Assembly (NCBI RefSeq): GCF_017873965.1
Contig: NZ_JAGGKT010000005.1
Coordinates: 175,453-239,452 of the forward strand
Length of the DNA stretch: 64,000 nt
Reading direction: 5' to 3'
DNA from: Ammoniphilus resinae
Lineage (GTDB): Bacteria; Bacillota; Bacilli; Aneurinibacillales; RAOX-1
Both the position numbers and the translations under genes were made by a program. Below the pieces are notes generated by a model. The model did not search any database, was not told the origin of the DNA, and saw only the letters and a program-made list of their open reading frames with translations. How positions within the stretch are numbered: position 1 is the stretch's first letter; each line of letters opens with the position of its first letter. Below are positions 51,058-60,406 of this stretch, one piece after another.

Positions 51058-54000
51058 CTATCCAAGCTTAAGTACCATATGTTCCATCGTTCTTAAACGA
51101 TTCCCAACCGAACGCAATAAACCGATGCCGATGTTCGGATACAACCGGACGAGCCGCGCCGTTTCCTTTCCCTCGATTTCAAGAACCTTCACATAATCAA
51201 AAATGACTTGGGCAGAGACAAGAGAAGGCCGATCATCAAAAAGAGCAGCTTCGCCAACAGATTGCTTCGGTCCCATAATACTAATGGTACCTTCAATGCC
51301 GTCATCATTCATGCCGCTGATCTCTACATTACCTTCCACAATGACAAATAAGGATGCACCCGGGTTTCCTTGTTTGATCAGATATTCACCTTCTTGGTAT
51401 ACTTTCTCTTTTGCAATGCTAGCCACACGGCCTAGCTCCTCAATCGGGATTTCCTCAAACAAAGGAACTTGTTTAAGAAGTACGATTTTGTCTAAAGCAC
51501 TTAGATACTCCCAATTATTGACCAATTCCCATTCTCCTTCTGCCACACCGGCTTTAATTGCTATTGCCTGCAACCACGGATCTGTAACGGTAACAGATAA
51601 GTCTACTGCTGTTTTCACAGTTTGCGAGGGCACGGAATGACCGCCATCTACCCCAACTAAATACGGGTTTCTCTGATAGAAAGTTAATAGTGCTGACGCT
51701 AATTTTGGGTTCCCTAATCCTTCCGACAAAATTTCCAAACCATGGTCACGGACTTCTTCATCTTGGTCCTCAACAGCCTGTCGGATTTGCGGGATGGTTC
51801 GTTCATCTCCAAATCGGATCATCACCGTCCAAATCGTATCCAGTAAAGATAAAGTCAATTCATCACTGCGCCTATGTGCCAGCTGTGTCCACTCTTCACG
51901 TCCCGCGGCTTGAATCTTTCTTACATATTCGTGATTGGCCTGTAATTCGAGAAGTTTCTTCACACAGGATGGCACAATCAAGTTCTGAATATCTTTATCA
52001 GAACCAATGGCATTCACGACGGTAACAGCCGTTCGCCAGATTTCATCATTTGTTGAGGGAATAAACCGAGTTAATTCAGGCAGTGCCAAGGTACCGATGT
52101 CGATCAATGCTTGTTCAATCGCAGTGCGCAATTCCATGTCTGCTCCAACAAGCAATTCTGTTAAATTCGTAGCAGCTTCGTGGCCGCCAATTTTCCCAAT
52201 GGTTCGAACGGCTGTCATCTTCACGACGGGTGTTGGATCAAGCATGCACATCATGACATCGAAATAAAATTCCTGGAGTCCCCGCTCTGCAATGACCTCA
52301 CATGCCAGGATGGCAGATTCCCCTCCTTCTCCTAACAACCGCCGTAGATCTGCACCGAGTTGTTCTGATTCCTCCATCACCCGCAACGCTTCCACTTGTA
52401 CAACAGGACTAACATCCGAACGGGCTGTTTGAATCCAACGGTGCTTATCGCCTATTAGGTTCCTATCGGAAAACAACTTGCGAAACGCCGCTGCACGGAC
52501 GGATGCCTCCTGATCCGTCAGAAAGGTTTCCTGCCTTTTAGGATTCAGTGTTCTCCAACCCTCTGGATGAATGGCATCCAGCGCCAAGGTCCGAATTCGC
52601 TCCGAACTACGTTCTGCCAATTGAACTAAGGAATTCGTTACAGCGGGGTCCGGATGACTCAAAAATAATTCAATCGTTAACATCTGGACCGTTTCGCTTG
52701 GAGAATTCAGTTGCTCCACCAACGTTTGCCGTACATGGTCATTTTTCATCGATTCAAGAAGCTCATTGAGAAAGTCCTTAACCGCAGAACCGCTGACCTT
52801 CAAATAGCGTACAAGCTCTTTAATATAGAGATGACGTCCAATCCATGCCAGGACAAGCAGTAAAACGGACATGAATGCCCCAAGCAGCGCCTGCTCAGGT
52901 AAAGAAAGCAGCGCCTCAGAGTGCAGCATAGAAAGGGCGGAACCCAGCAGAATCCCCACCGAGGCAGCAATCCCCTGGGCAAGATAGCGAAACCCATCCC
53001 GGTGCTGAATGGGAAGCATTTTAAAAAAGAATTGGTACCCCGGCTCGGCAAAATAATAAAGCAGCAAATAAGTAAGGCTGTACCCTATAGAAACAAAGGT
53101 AAGCGCAAATTCAGCCTCGATGAACATCGCAACAAGGGAAAAACAGCCTAAAAATATCAATGTGATGGCAAATATCGTGTTACTCGCACCTAATCGATCG
53201 ATCAGCTTTGCAGCAAATAATTGAAGAAGAAAAGCCGCGCAGAATAGAAGAATGACCATGAATCCATAGAAAGAAGTCAATTGCGCTTCTGTATGGAATA
53301 CGGACTGGGCAACAGTGAAGTATTGATATTCCATTAGGAAATAAATAGCAGGCATGAATGTCATGATACCAATGACTGTAAGCAAGAATGGAGATCGCAA
53401 CGTCTCTTTCAAATAAAAGGCCATAGATGATGTGTGTTGTTCGGCTTCCAAATTCCCTTTAAACGTAAGCGGGATTAAAAATTGTTTTAAGGCGATGAGA
53501 AAGTTGGGCAAACCTAGCAATAAAAAAACAGATGCTAGAATATAAAGCACGTCCGATCCGATAATCGGTGCCAACTTATTCGATAGAATCCCTGCCACGA
53601 TGCCGCCGATAATCGCCGAAAGTACAAAGATTGGCATCACCCGTTTCGCCTGTTGGGTTGGACATAAATCAAACGCCGTGCTCCACATCAATAAGGTCTG
53701 TTGTCGAACCACAAAATTGGATGTTAGAAACAAAAGGAAGTAAAAGCCGTCCCATTGCCATCCAAACCATTGGAAGGCTAACAACACACCCCCATTCATC
53801 ACCCCAATTAAAATGAAAAGGGTGTACAAGGAAATCATAAAGCGCGGTTTTGACAAACGTTGTGATAAGAACGAAAAAAACCACCCCTCAAGGGGAAGCA
53901 CGAAGGCTTCAATCAGATACATCATAGGTAAAGATTGCGTTCCTACCCGGCTGTTAAAAATAGACATAAACGAAGTATAATTAACCATCTCGGAAACACC

Positions 54001-54099
54001 CGCAAGGAAAAAAACCGTTCCCAAGATCCATACTTTTCGCCGATCTTCGAATTTTAGATTAAATAATGTCTCTATTCCAGCTAACACACGCAGCTCCAC
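51058..54099 (-). CDS. Nucleotide-transporter-like membrane protein with HEAT repeats and a cNMP-binding domain
   Basis: 1013 residues in three parts. Residues 1-420 form about 12 membrane helices of the NTT/Npt-like superfamily (FNSRVGTQSLPMMYLIEAF is a family block). Residues 430-850 are HEAT-like repeats (EVIAERGLQEFYF, VKMTAVRTIGKIGGHEAATNL). Residues 880-1005 form a cyclic-nucleotide-binding fold (PLFEEIPIEELGRVAS, SLFVIVEGNVEISG). In the phosphate cassette SVGEAALFDDRPSLVSAQ the arginine is shifted, so cAMP binding is doubtful. It is the first gene of the partner-switch operon. It may report membrane or nucleotide state to the switch; transport itself is unproven. Confidence 0.85.
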   Translation of the reverse strand: MELRVLAGIETLFNLKFEDRRKVWILGTVFFLAGVSEMVNYTSFMSIFNSRVGTQSLPMMYLIEAFVLPLEGWFFSFLSQRLSKPRFMISLYTLFILIGVMNGGVLLAFQWFGWQWDGFYFLLFLTSNFVVRQQTLLMWSTAFDLCPTQQAKRVMPIFVLSAIIGGIVAGILSNKLAPIIGSDVLYILASVFLLLGLPNFLIALKQFLIPLTFKGNLEAEQHTSSMAFYLKETLRSPFLLTVIGIMTFMPAIYFLMEYQYFTVAQSVFHTEAQLTSFYGFMVILLFCAAFLLQLFAAKLIDRLGASNTIFAITLIFLGCFSLVAMFIEAEFALTFVSIGYSLTYLLLYYFAEPGYQFFFKMLPIQHRDGFRYLAQGIAASVGILLGSALSMLHSEALLSLPEQALLGAFMSVLLLVLAWIGRHLYIKELVRYLKVSGSAVKDFLNELLESMKNDHVRQTLVEQLNSPSETVQMLTIELFLSHPDPAVTNSLVQLAERSSERIRTLALDAIHPEGWRTLNPKRQETFLTDQEASVRAAAFRKLFSDRNLIGDKHRWIQTARSDVSPVVQVEALRVMEESEQLGADLRRLLGEGGESAILACEVIAERGLQEFYFDVMMCMLDPTPVVKMTAVRTIGKIGGHEAATNLTELLVGADMELRTAIEQALIDIGTLALPELTRFIPSTNDEIWRTAVTVVNAIGSDKDIQNLIVPSCVKKLLELQANHEYVRKIQAAGREEWTQLAHRRSDELTLSLLDTIWTVMIRFGDERTIPQIRQAVEDQDEEVRDHGLEILSEGLGNPKLASALLTFYQRNPYLVGVDGGHSVPSQTVKTAVDLSVTVTDPWLQAIAIKAGVAEGEWELVNNWEYLSALDKIVLLKQVPLFEEIPIEELGRVASIAKEKVYQEGEYLIKQGNPGASLFVIVEGNVEISGMNDDGIEGTISIMGPKQSVGEAALFDDRPSLVSAQVIFDYVKVLEIEGKETARLVRLYPNIGIGLLRSVGNRLRTMEHMVLKLG

Positions 54100-54149
54100 C
54101 TTATAATCTATTAAAATCTGTTCAACCCAGGAAAAATTGAGGATAATGA

Positions 54150-54186
54150 CTAGGACTTTATAATTATTGCAACTTCTGTAAAAATA
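54150..54186 (-). promoter_or_regulatory. Shared box upstream of the partner-switch operon
   Basis: Leftwards: TATTTTTACAGAA, then GTTGCAATAATTATAAAGTCC and TAG. It shares 13 identical bases and an aligned tail with the box at 48552-48589; its conserved core lies 75 bases from the start codon, against 72 in the other. A TATAAA sequence could be its -10. Confidence 0.5.
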
Positions 54187-54266
54187 TTAACTCAGTTTTG
54201 ACATATTCGCAATCTTTGCGTGCATCCTAGATGATTCAATCACGTCTTTCTGATATATCAAAAGAC

Positions 54267-54292
54267 AAATAAAAAAGACTGCCGAAGCAGTC
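54267..54292 (-). terminator. Terminator after the AAA+ ATPase gene
   Basis: GACTGC-TTCG-GCAGTC followed by TTTTTTATTT (leftwards), 18 bases past the stop. The stable UUCG tetraloop and U-run make it a strong terminator that separates the ATPase unit from the partner-switch unit. Confidence 0.93.
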
Positions 54293-54309
54293 ACCTACAC
54301 CTCTTAGCA

Positions 54310-56571
54310 TTAGATTGGGGATGATACATAATCGGCGTAAGGCCCTAATCGATCCTTAAGCAGCAACTTCCCGGTTTTCTTGTATTCTTGCATCGCGCCT
54401 TCGATCAGCTGTTTCATAGAGACCGGCACGCCCTCGCTCGCAGCTAGAAACGATGCCGTCAAAACAATATTCTTGATTGGACCGCCTGCTAAGTCAAAGG
54501 TTTGGGCGAGAAATGCAAAATCAATCTCTTCAACAGGAAGCTGAGAGGGAAACGCAGATCGCCATAGCTGCTCTCGTTGAACCGCGTCAGGGAATGGGTA
54601 TTTAATAATAAATTGTATTCTCCTGGTAAAAGCCTCGTCCAGATTTTGCGAGAAATTCGTTGCTAGTATTGTAAGTCCGTCGTATTCTTCCATTTTTTGC
54701 AGCAGATACGAAGTCTCCATATTCGCGTATTTATCATGAGAATCCTTTACTTCAGAGCGTTTGCCGAATAAGGCATCCGCCTCGTCGAAGAACAGAATCG
54801 CTCCGCTTAATCTAGCCTGCTCAAAAATATCGCTTAAATTTTTCTCTGTCTCTCCTATGTATTTGCTGACCACTCTAGATAAATCGATACGGTATAGTTC
54901 TGCATCCATCTCCCTGGCAATTACCATTGCAGACATTGTTTTACCTGTTCCAGGCGGACCCGTAAACAGCATGCTAATCCCCTTGCCATAGGCCATCTTT
55001 CGATCAAAGCCCCAACGATACATAACAGTATGTCGATGCTGCAGTCTGCTACAAGCTTGACGAAGCAATTGGATCGTTTCTGGCGGCAGGATGAGATCCT
55101 CCCAGCCAAAACGGGCTTCCATCTTTACTGCCTTGTCCTTTAGACGATGGCTAATCAGCTGATAAGCGCTTTGATGAAGGATTTGTGTGTTGGATGGGCG
55201 AGGGATGTGGGGCTCTGCAGTTATGTCTCTCCATACCTCCTGTTTCTTCGCTTCTTCAACAGCTGCCATTATTTTGCCCGTGGGAAACCGGAACTTAACG
55301 GCAAGCAGACCCGCATCAGCATCCGTAATAGGAAACGTATCTTTCGTTATCGTCCTCCATAACTTCTGGCGCTCTCCAATTCCTGGAATAAATAGCGGGA
55401 TGTCTATCCATTTCATTGATGTTGGCAGCAATATCGGCTTAAATTTCTCTTCACCGAATAAGAAAACCATTCCATCCCAAGTTCCAAGGCGATTCAGAAG
55501 CCATTCTTGACGCAAGTCTTTGCTCGCTGTCCGCTGATCATGTGCAGATGATTGGAACAGGTGGATTCTATCAAATGCGGGGACTGCATCTAGCAGCTTC
55601 GCTTCTAGCAACACCCGGTCAACAGCTTCAAGAAAAGCAAATTCCTCTTCAGGAGCATAGAAGAGATCCCATTCTAGAAGCGATCGACCCAACCTTCCGC
55701 AAAGATGACGGGCTTGGTGGGTTTTTCCGCAGCCTGACGGCCCGTGCAACATCCATACGAGCGGAGTTGCCGCCCCTTGGTACTGCTTGGAGTACTGAAA
55801 CATATGCTCCTGCTGTTTTTGATCTATCAACAAGGGAAGCGTGTTTTCGTCGGTTGGATATAGCTTTAGATGCGGTAATATCCTCTCATCGTGCCAATCC
55901 AGGCCCAATATGTAGTAAACCATTCGTTCTTGCAAACGAATGGGACTTAAGAGGAGAGATGACGTGGGTGAAGAATTGTCTAATTTAGGCATGGCCAAAA
56001 AAGCCCGTATGCCATTCGAAGCACTTGTTAGTCTTGCCACGGCCTGTCTTCGTTCCTCCGAGTTTGTGCAGCATAAACGAAGCATATGATCGATCGTGAG
56101 ATACTGGCTTGTCATATCTTCCTGCAAATAGGCGAATAACTTTAAGTACTTCCGGTTCACATGCGGGGCTATAGCAACAATAAGCATTCGAATGTCTAGA
56201 TCGCTTAAATGGAATGAATTCTTCAAATGAAGAAGCGGTAAGGACAACCCTTTTTTTCTTGTAAGTTCTAATCGGGAAGCTATTCCTTGCTCCAGCCGTT
56301 GCAGCATTAATTTTTGATCGGAAGTAAACTCGGGGAAAGGTTCATCATCATCAAGCAAAGCTTGCGCTTCCGATGAACTCATAAAGATCCCACGGAACGC
56401 CTCCGTTGTTGGATCTTGTCTGAGCAACTTTTTCATTCGTTGCATTTCGATTTCCAGGACGATATCCAACCGGATCAATTCATCAGACAAATGGTCCAGC
56501 GAATGCTTATAGGGTTCCATTTCACAGAGTTCAATCTCGTCAAGTTCAATTTCGTAAATCGGATCCTTCAT
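54310..56571 (-). CDS. eCIS AAA+ ATPase (Afp15/Pvc15-like)
   Basis: 753 residues. The C-terminal AAA module is complete: Walker A TGPPGTGKTMS (about residue 536), Walker B AILFFDEADALFG (595), sensor TILATNF and arginine finger region LDEAFTRRIQFI. A first AAA-like domain near residue 278 keeps Walker A (LHGPSGCGKTH), but its Walker B is degenerate (DAVPAFDRIHLF). Afp15-type ATPases are needed to complete or load the particle. It is the last gene of a leftward unit with a YbjN-like protein and a candidate effector, ended by a strong terminator. Confidence 0.9.
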   Translation of the reverse strand: MKDPIYEIELDEIELCEMEPYKHSLDHLSDELIRLDIVLEIEMQRMKKLLRQDPTTEAFRGIFMSSSEAQALLDDDEPFPEFTSDQKLMLQRLEQGIASRLELTRKKGLSLPLLHLKNSFHLSDLDIRMLIVAIAPHVNRKYLKLFAYLQEDMTSQYLTIDHMLRLCCTNSEERRQAVARLTSASNGIRAFLAMPKLDNSSPTSSLLLSPIRLQERMVYYILGLDWHDERILPHLKLYPTDENTLPLLIDQKQQEHMFQYSKQYQGAATPLVWMLHGPSGCGKTHQARHLCGRLGRSLLEWDLFYAPEEEFAFLEAVDRVLLEAKLLDAVPAFDRIHLFQSSAHDQRTASKDLRQEWLLNRLGTWDGMVFLFGEEKFKPILLPTSMKWIDIPLFIPGIGERQKLWRTITKDTFPITDADAGLLAVKFRFPTGKIMAAVEEAKKQEVWRDITAEPHIPRPSNTQILHQSAYQLISHRLKDKAVKMEARFGWEDLILPPETIQLLRQACSRLQHRHTVMYRWGFDRKMAYGKGISMLFTGPPGTGKTMSAMVIAREMDAELYRIDLSRVVSKYIGETEKNLSDIFEQARLSGAILFFDEADALFGKRSEVKDSHDKYANMETSYLLQKMEEYDGLTILATNFSQNLDEAFTRRIQFIIKYPFPDAVQREQLWRSAFPSQLPVEEIDFAFLAQTFDLAGGPIKNIVLTASFLAASEGVPVSMKQLIEGAMQEYKKTGKLLLKDRLGPYADYVSSPI

Positions 56572-56629
56572 TGTTTAAATACCCCGTTTGGCGTGGTGTA
56601 TGTTCCACGAGATCATTTTATTCGCCCCT

Positions 56630-57181
56630 CTAAAGAAGGTTTAAACGGGCAACGGCATCATCGTACGAAAGGGTCCCAGATGCGGCTTCCTTAAATGCAT
56701 TGATAAATAAGTCATGGATGTGTATTAAAAGTCCCATATTACGATCAATGTGCCGGGTGTTCCATTCAACCGATTGGTTCGAATCGACAACACAATTTAT
56801 TTTGTAGAAAATCAGGGATGCTTCCTCCATGATACCGAAAGCCCCTAACGGTAGATTAACATTTATGCGGTTTACAATTCGGTACAGATCCGCTAAGTAT
56901 AAAGGATCTGCATTACAGCTAGTCCCACTTTCACCCATTTTTAGGGTGCTTACAAAAATTTGTAAAATATGAATGCCTTCCTTCGCTGAATCCAAGCCAG
57001 GAATAAAGTTCATTTCCACTTGAATAGTGTGACTGGCTTGTTGAATTAATTCAAAGGAAAGCACTAGGGAAAGATATGGTATATCCTCTGTAGGTTCGAT
57101 GAGCTGGCATGGAATCCCAGCATCCCGGTAGAGCCGCAAGCAAGACTGTAAAAGCAAGGCTGTATCGCCATGGTTGTCCAT
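56630..57181 (-). CDS. YbjN-like small protein, possible effector chaperone
   Basis: 183 residues from ATG 57181, five bases after GGAGG. An alpha/beta pattern with CQLIEPTEDIPYLSLVLSF, then TIQVEMNFIPGL and ILQIFVSTL, resembles the YbjN/type III chaperone-like fold. Central YLADLYRIVNRINVNLPLGAFG is also typical of that group. No signal or membrane segment. It lies between the putative effector and the AAA+ ATPase, a place that suits a chaperone bringing cargo to the machine. Fold assignment is by eye and should be treated as tentative. Confidence 0.5.
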   Translation of the reverse strand: MDNHGDTALLLQSCLRLYRDAGIPCQLIEPTEDIPYLSLVLSFELIQQASHTIQVEMNFIPGLDSAKEGIHILQIFVSTLKMGESGTSCNADPLYLADLYRIVNRINVNLPLGAFGIMEEASLIFYKINCVVDSNQSVEWNTRHIDRNMGLLIHIHDLFINAFKEAASGTLSYDDAVARLNLL

Positions 57182-57205
57182 AGGGTCCTCCAACTATTAA
57201 AATCG

Positions 57206-58708
57206 TTAAATTTGCAGTTTCTTTTCGATGAGCTCTGGGTTCGGTTCCTTTTTCTTCTCGTCCACAACTAACCCGATATTTTCCAAAAGCGTCCTATAAT
57301 CTGGATCATCGCCTTTGACGCCTTTTTCGTATATGGCGTGTGAAAGCTCTTTAATAATATGTTTATAACATTGGGCGACACTATTAAAGCCCTTTAATTG
57401 CAGTAGGTCGTTTCGTGTTTGATTACGCGCATTTGTATCTTCTGGTTCCAGCCCTTGCATCTCCATATGGTCATCTAAGTTAAGATACCGGTCAACAACT
57501 TCTTCTTTACGCGCGCGTTTTTTGAAGAATTTGTATATCGCTGCTGCGCCGACAATTAATCCAGCAGCTCCAAGCAGGATCCATCCGGCTGGTCCAACGC
57601 CCGCCAGGATCAACGCGCCACCCACAATCATAGCAGCGCCCTTGGCTGCAGTGGCACCACTCGTTGTCCGATTGAAGGCTTGCGTTTTCTTGCCTAACGA
57701 AGCTGCTTGTGACAACGTGGGATCATCCTTCAAGTCTGCTTGGTTTTCAAGATTCCTTAAATTTTTCGTTCTCTCGTGGTGCTTTTTGACACCGTAGAGT
57801 CCCCCAGCAAGATAAGCTGCACCTCCAACGACCGCAGCGGCACCAGCTACTGTAGTGGCGGCCGAATTGGCAACGGCTCCTGCCATTGTCCTTGCGGTTT
57901 CTGCCGTTTGGGCGGAAGAACGGGTCATATCCGCAAGGCCACCCAAAGCCCCTGTCCCGATATTTTGCATACTATCATAGGTGCTAAGACTTGAAGATTG
58001 CTTTTCATATGCTTCATAAATTTGCATACCGGATCCCAAAGCACCTAGGGCAGCACCGAATGGAGCCATCCTTGTTGCTGCAACTGCACCGCCTGAGTCT
58101 CCTGCAAGATCGGCAATATTTGCCGCACCCCGCGCGCTCCCAAGCCCAACAGATCCGCCAGCGATGCCGTAGCGTGCATAATCTTGAGCCCCATCCCCAC
58201 TATCATCGTCTATTTTAAGTTGCTGGACTTCCCTACAGACAGCAGAAAATTTTTCCCAATCTACTGTCTTCTTAAAAAGATCACTCATATTTCGGGTTGA
58301 CATTTTTCCACTAAATTGATCAACCGAAGGTTTATTCGACCCGGCCATCTTTATAATGGCAGCTTTTTGCTGTTTCACACTCAATCTGTAAAAGTATTGC
58401 AGCAGGTTTTTTTTCTCTTGCTTCTCTGCTTTGGCCTCCAACCAATCTAATATTTTCGAGTAATTTTCATAACTTCGTAACGGCCTTTCAACCCCCGCAT
58501 TGTTCGAAGCAGCACCCGCCTTTTCCGGGGGCGCATCCTTCTGAGCCTGTAACCTCGTAAGCATCTGTTCTCTTTCCAATTGTTGAGCCTGATGATTTCC
58601 AAAGTATTGGTTTGCTTGGTTCCCATGCGGCGCTGGTTGATGTGATGCTGCTTTTGATGAATCTCGTGTGTTTCGGGACATCAATTGTTTGGGCAAAGTT
58701 TTCACCAT
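57206..58708 (-). CDS. Candidate eCIS effector with hydrophobic pore-like segments
   Basis: About 500 residues. The first 80 are polar, low in order and rich in His, Gln and Asn, as in loading regions of eCIS cargo. Residues 80-180 are helical. Gly/Ala-rich hydrophobic stretches follow (AAATRMAPFGAALGALGSG, TTVAGAAAVVGGAAYLAGG), and MIVGGALILAGVGPAGWILL near residue 390 looks like a colicin-style membrane hairpin. A charged C-terminus closes the protein. It is the first gene of the AAA+ ATPase unit. The start is unclear: ATG 58708 has no good ribosome site, while AAAGGAGG at 58754-58761 lies before in-frame codons without a usual start. No DUF4157 motif is present. Toxicity is inferred. Confidence 0.5.
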   Translation of the reverse strand: MVKTLPKQLMSRNTRDSSKAASHQPAPHGNQANQYFGNHQAQQLEREQMLTRLQAQKDAPPEKAGAASNNAGVERPLRSYENYSKILDWLEAKAEKQEKKNLLQYFYRLSVKQQKAAIIKMAGSNKPSVDQFSGKMSTRNMSDLFKKTVDWEKFSAVCREVQQLKIDDDSGDGAQDYARYGIAGGSVGLGSARGAANIADLAGDSGGAVAATRMAPFGAALGALGSGMQIYEAYEKQSSSLSTYDSMQNIGTGALGGLADMTRSSAQTAETARTMAGAVANSAATTVAGAAAVVGGAAYLAGGLYGVKKHHERTKNLRNLENQADLKDDPTLSQAASLGKKTQAFNRTTSGATAAKGAAMIVGGALILAGVGPAGWILLGAAGLIVGAAAIYKFFKKRARKEEVVDRYLNLDDHMEMQGLEPEDTNARNQTRNDLLQLKGFNSVAQCYKHIIKELSHAIYEKGVKGDDPDYRTLLENIGLVVDEKKKEPNPELIEKKLQI

Positions 58709-58807
58709 CCGTTTTACATTACTAATATTACTACATATTACTACAAAATTTGAATATTTCCTCCTTTTCCTTTTTAACAAACTATAATAACAACAAAGCC
58801 CAACAAA

Positions 58808-58841
58808 TTAAAAAAGACTCCCCACCAAAAGTGAGAAGTCT
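58808..58841 (-). terminator. Terminator of mqo
   Basis: AGACTTCTCAC, loop TTTTG, GTGGGGAGTCT then TTTTTAATTTG (leftwards), 39 bases after the mqo stop. Confidence 0.85.
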
Positions 58842-58879
58842 CTTCTTTCTTTGTATAGTATTCCTCTTTTTCGCCCAAC

Positions 58880-60406
58880 TTAAGATAAGACCAATTCTGC
58901 TTCAGCAACATTTTCGCTTTCGCCCTTAGTCAAACCAAGTGCTTTGGATGTTGTCGTATGAATCTCTTCGAGCAGCTCGGGATGCTCTAGTAATGATAAC
59001 CCGTAGGATGGGATCATTTCTTTTAGTTTTGGTTCCCACTCACCCATGTGTTGCGGGAAGCATTTTTTGATTAACTCAAGCATAACGGAAACTGCCGTTG
59101 AAGCCCCTGGTGAAGCACCGAGTAAAGCCGCAACAGAGCCATCTGCAGAGCTAACAAGTTCTGTACCGAATTGAAGTGTACCTTTTCCGCCTGCTTCGGT
59201 GTCTTTAATCACTTGCACACGTTGGCCAGCAACAACGATATCCCAATCTTCGCTCTTGGCGTTCGGGATAAATTCGCGTAACTCTTCAATTCGTTGTTCC
59301 TTAGATAACATCAATTGCCCAATCAAGTATTTGGTTAATGGCACATTTTTTGCACCTGCAGCCAACATAGTAAAAAGGTTATTTGGTTTTACAGAGCCAA
59401 TTAAATCCATATTGGAACCGGTTTTTAAGAACTTCGGTGAGAAGCCGGCAAAAGGTCCAAATAACAAGGATTTTTTGTTATCGATAAATCGAGTGTCAAG
59501 ATGTGGTACGGACATTGGAGGTGCACCCACTTTAGCTTTTCCATAAACTTTTGCATGGTGCTGCTCGACAACCTCTTGGTTGTTACATACGAGGAATAGT
59601 CCACTAACAGGGAATCCTCCAATATGTTTGCTCTCAGGAATACCGGTTTTTTGCAGTAATGGAAGACTTCCGCCACCGCCGCCAATAAAGACGAATTTCG
59701 CAGTGTGACGCTCGATTTCACCGGTTTCCATATTCCATACTTTCAATTCCCACAATCCATCTTCTGTGCGCTTAATATCTTCTACTTGATGCTCGTATTT
59801 CACAGCAACATCTTGTTTTTGCAAATGGTCAAACAATATGCGTGTCAAGGCACCAAAGTTAACGTCCGTTCCGGAGTCAATTTTTGTTGCGGCAATCGGC
59901 TCGTTCGAGGTACGACCTTCCATAATAAGAGGAATCCATTCCATCAATTTTTTCGGGTCATCGGAAAATTCCATTCCTTCGAACAAAGGACTCTTTGAAA
60001 GGGCCTCAAAACGATTTCTCAAAAACTCTACATCCTTTTCCCCTAGCACCATACTCATATGAGGAAGCGGCATGATAAAGTTGTGTGGATTATGGATCAG
60101 ATTCTGGTTCACAAGATAGGACCAAAATTGCTTGGAAACCTGAAACTGTTCATTAATTTTTAAAGCTTTCTTTATATCAACCGAACCATCTGGCTTTTCT
60201 GGAGTGTAGTTCAGCTCGCAAAGGGCTGAGTGTCCTGTCCCTGCATTGTTCCATTCGTTAGAGCTTTCCTCTCCTGCGCTTGCTAGCTTTTCAAACACTG
60301 TAATCTTCCATTCTGGAACTAACTCTTTCAACAGTGATCCCAAAGTCGCACTCATGATTCCGGCACCAATTAAGATAACGTCTGTTTTCGTTTGTAAGTT
60401 ACTCAT
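58880..60406 (-). CDS. mqo: Malate:quinone oxidoreductase
   Basis: 508 residues, normal for Mqo. The FAD-binding [18 protein letters not shown] loop, the [18 protein letters not shown] block and the [21 protein letters not shown] stretch are diagnostic. It is a peripheral membrane flavoprotein that oxidises L-malate to oxaloacetate and passes electrons to the quinone pool. Start ATG 60406 follows AAGGACGGTAAAA; a longer frame to 60472 has no ribosome site. The gene is monocistronic with its own terminator. Confidence 0.95.
   Translation of the reverse strand: MSNLQTKTDVILIGAGIMSATLGSLLKELVPEWKITVFEKLASAGEESSNEWNNAGTGHSALCELNYTPEKPDGSVDIKKALKINEQFQVSKQFWSYLVNQNLIHNPHNFIMPLPHMSMVLGEKDVEFLRNRFEALSKSPLFEGMEFSDDPKKLMEWIPLIMEGRTSNEPIAATKIDSGTDVNFGALTRILFDHLQKQDVAVKYEHQVEDIKRTEDGLWELKVWNMETGEIERHTAKFVFIGGGGGSLPLLQKTGIPESKHIGGFPVSGLFLVCNNQEVVEQHHAKVYGKAKVGAPPMSVPHLDTRFIDNKKSLLFGPFAGFSPKFLKTGSNMDLIGSVKPNNLFTMLAAGAKNVPLTKYLIGQLMLSKEQRIEELREFIPNAKSEDWDIVVAGQRVQVIKDTEAGGKGTLQFGTELVSSADGSVAALLGASPGASTAVSVMLELIKKCFPQHMGEWEPKLKEMIPSYGLSLLEHPELLEEIHTTTSKALGLTKGESENVAEAELVLS

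Noticed and set aside
51058..54099. True cAMP receptor
   Set aside because: The cNMP fold is clear, but the arginine of the phosphate cassette is not at its usual place, so cAMP binding is not claimed.
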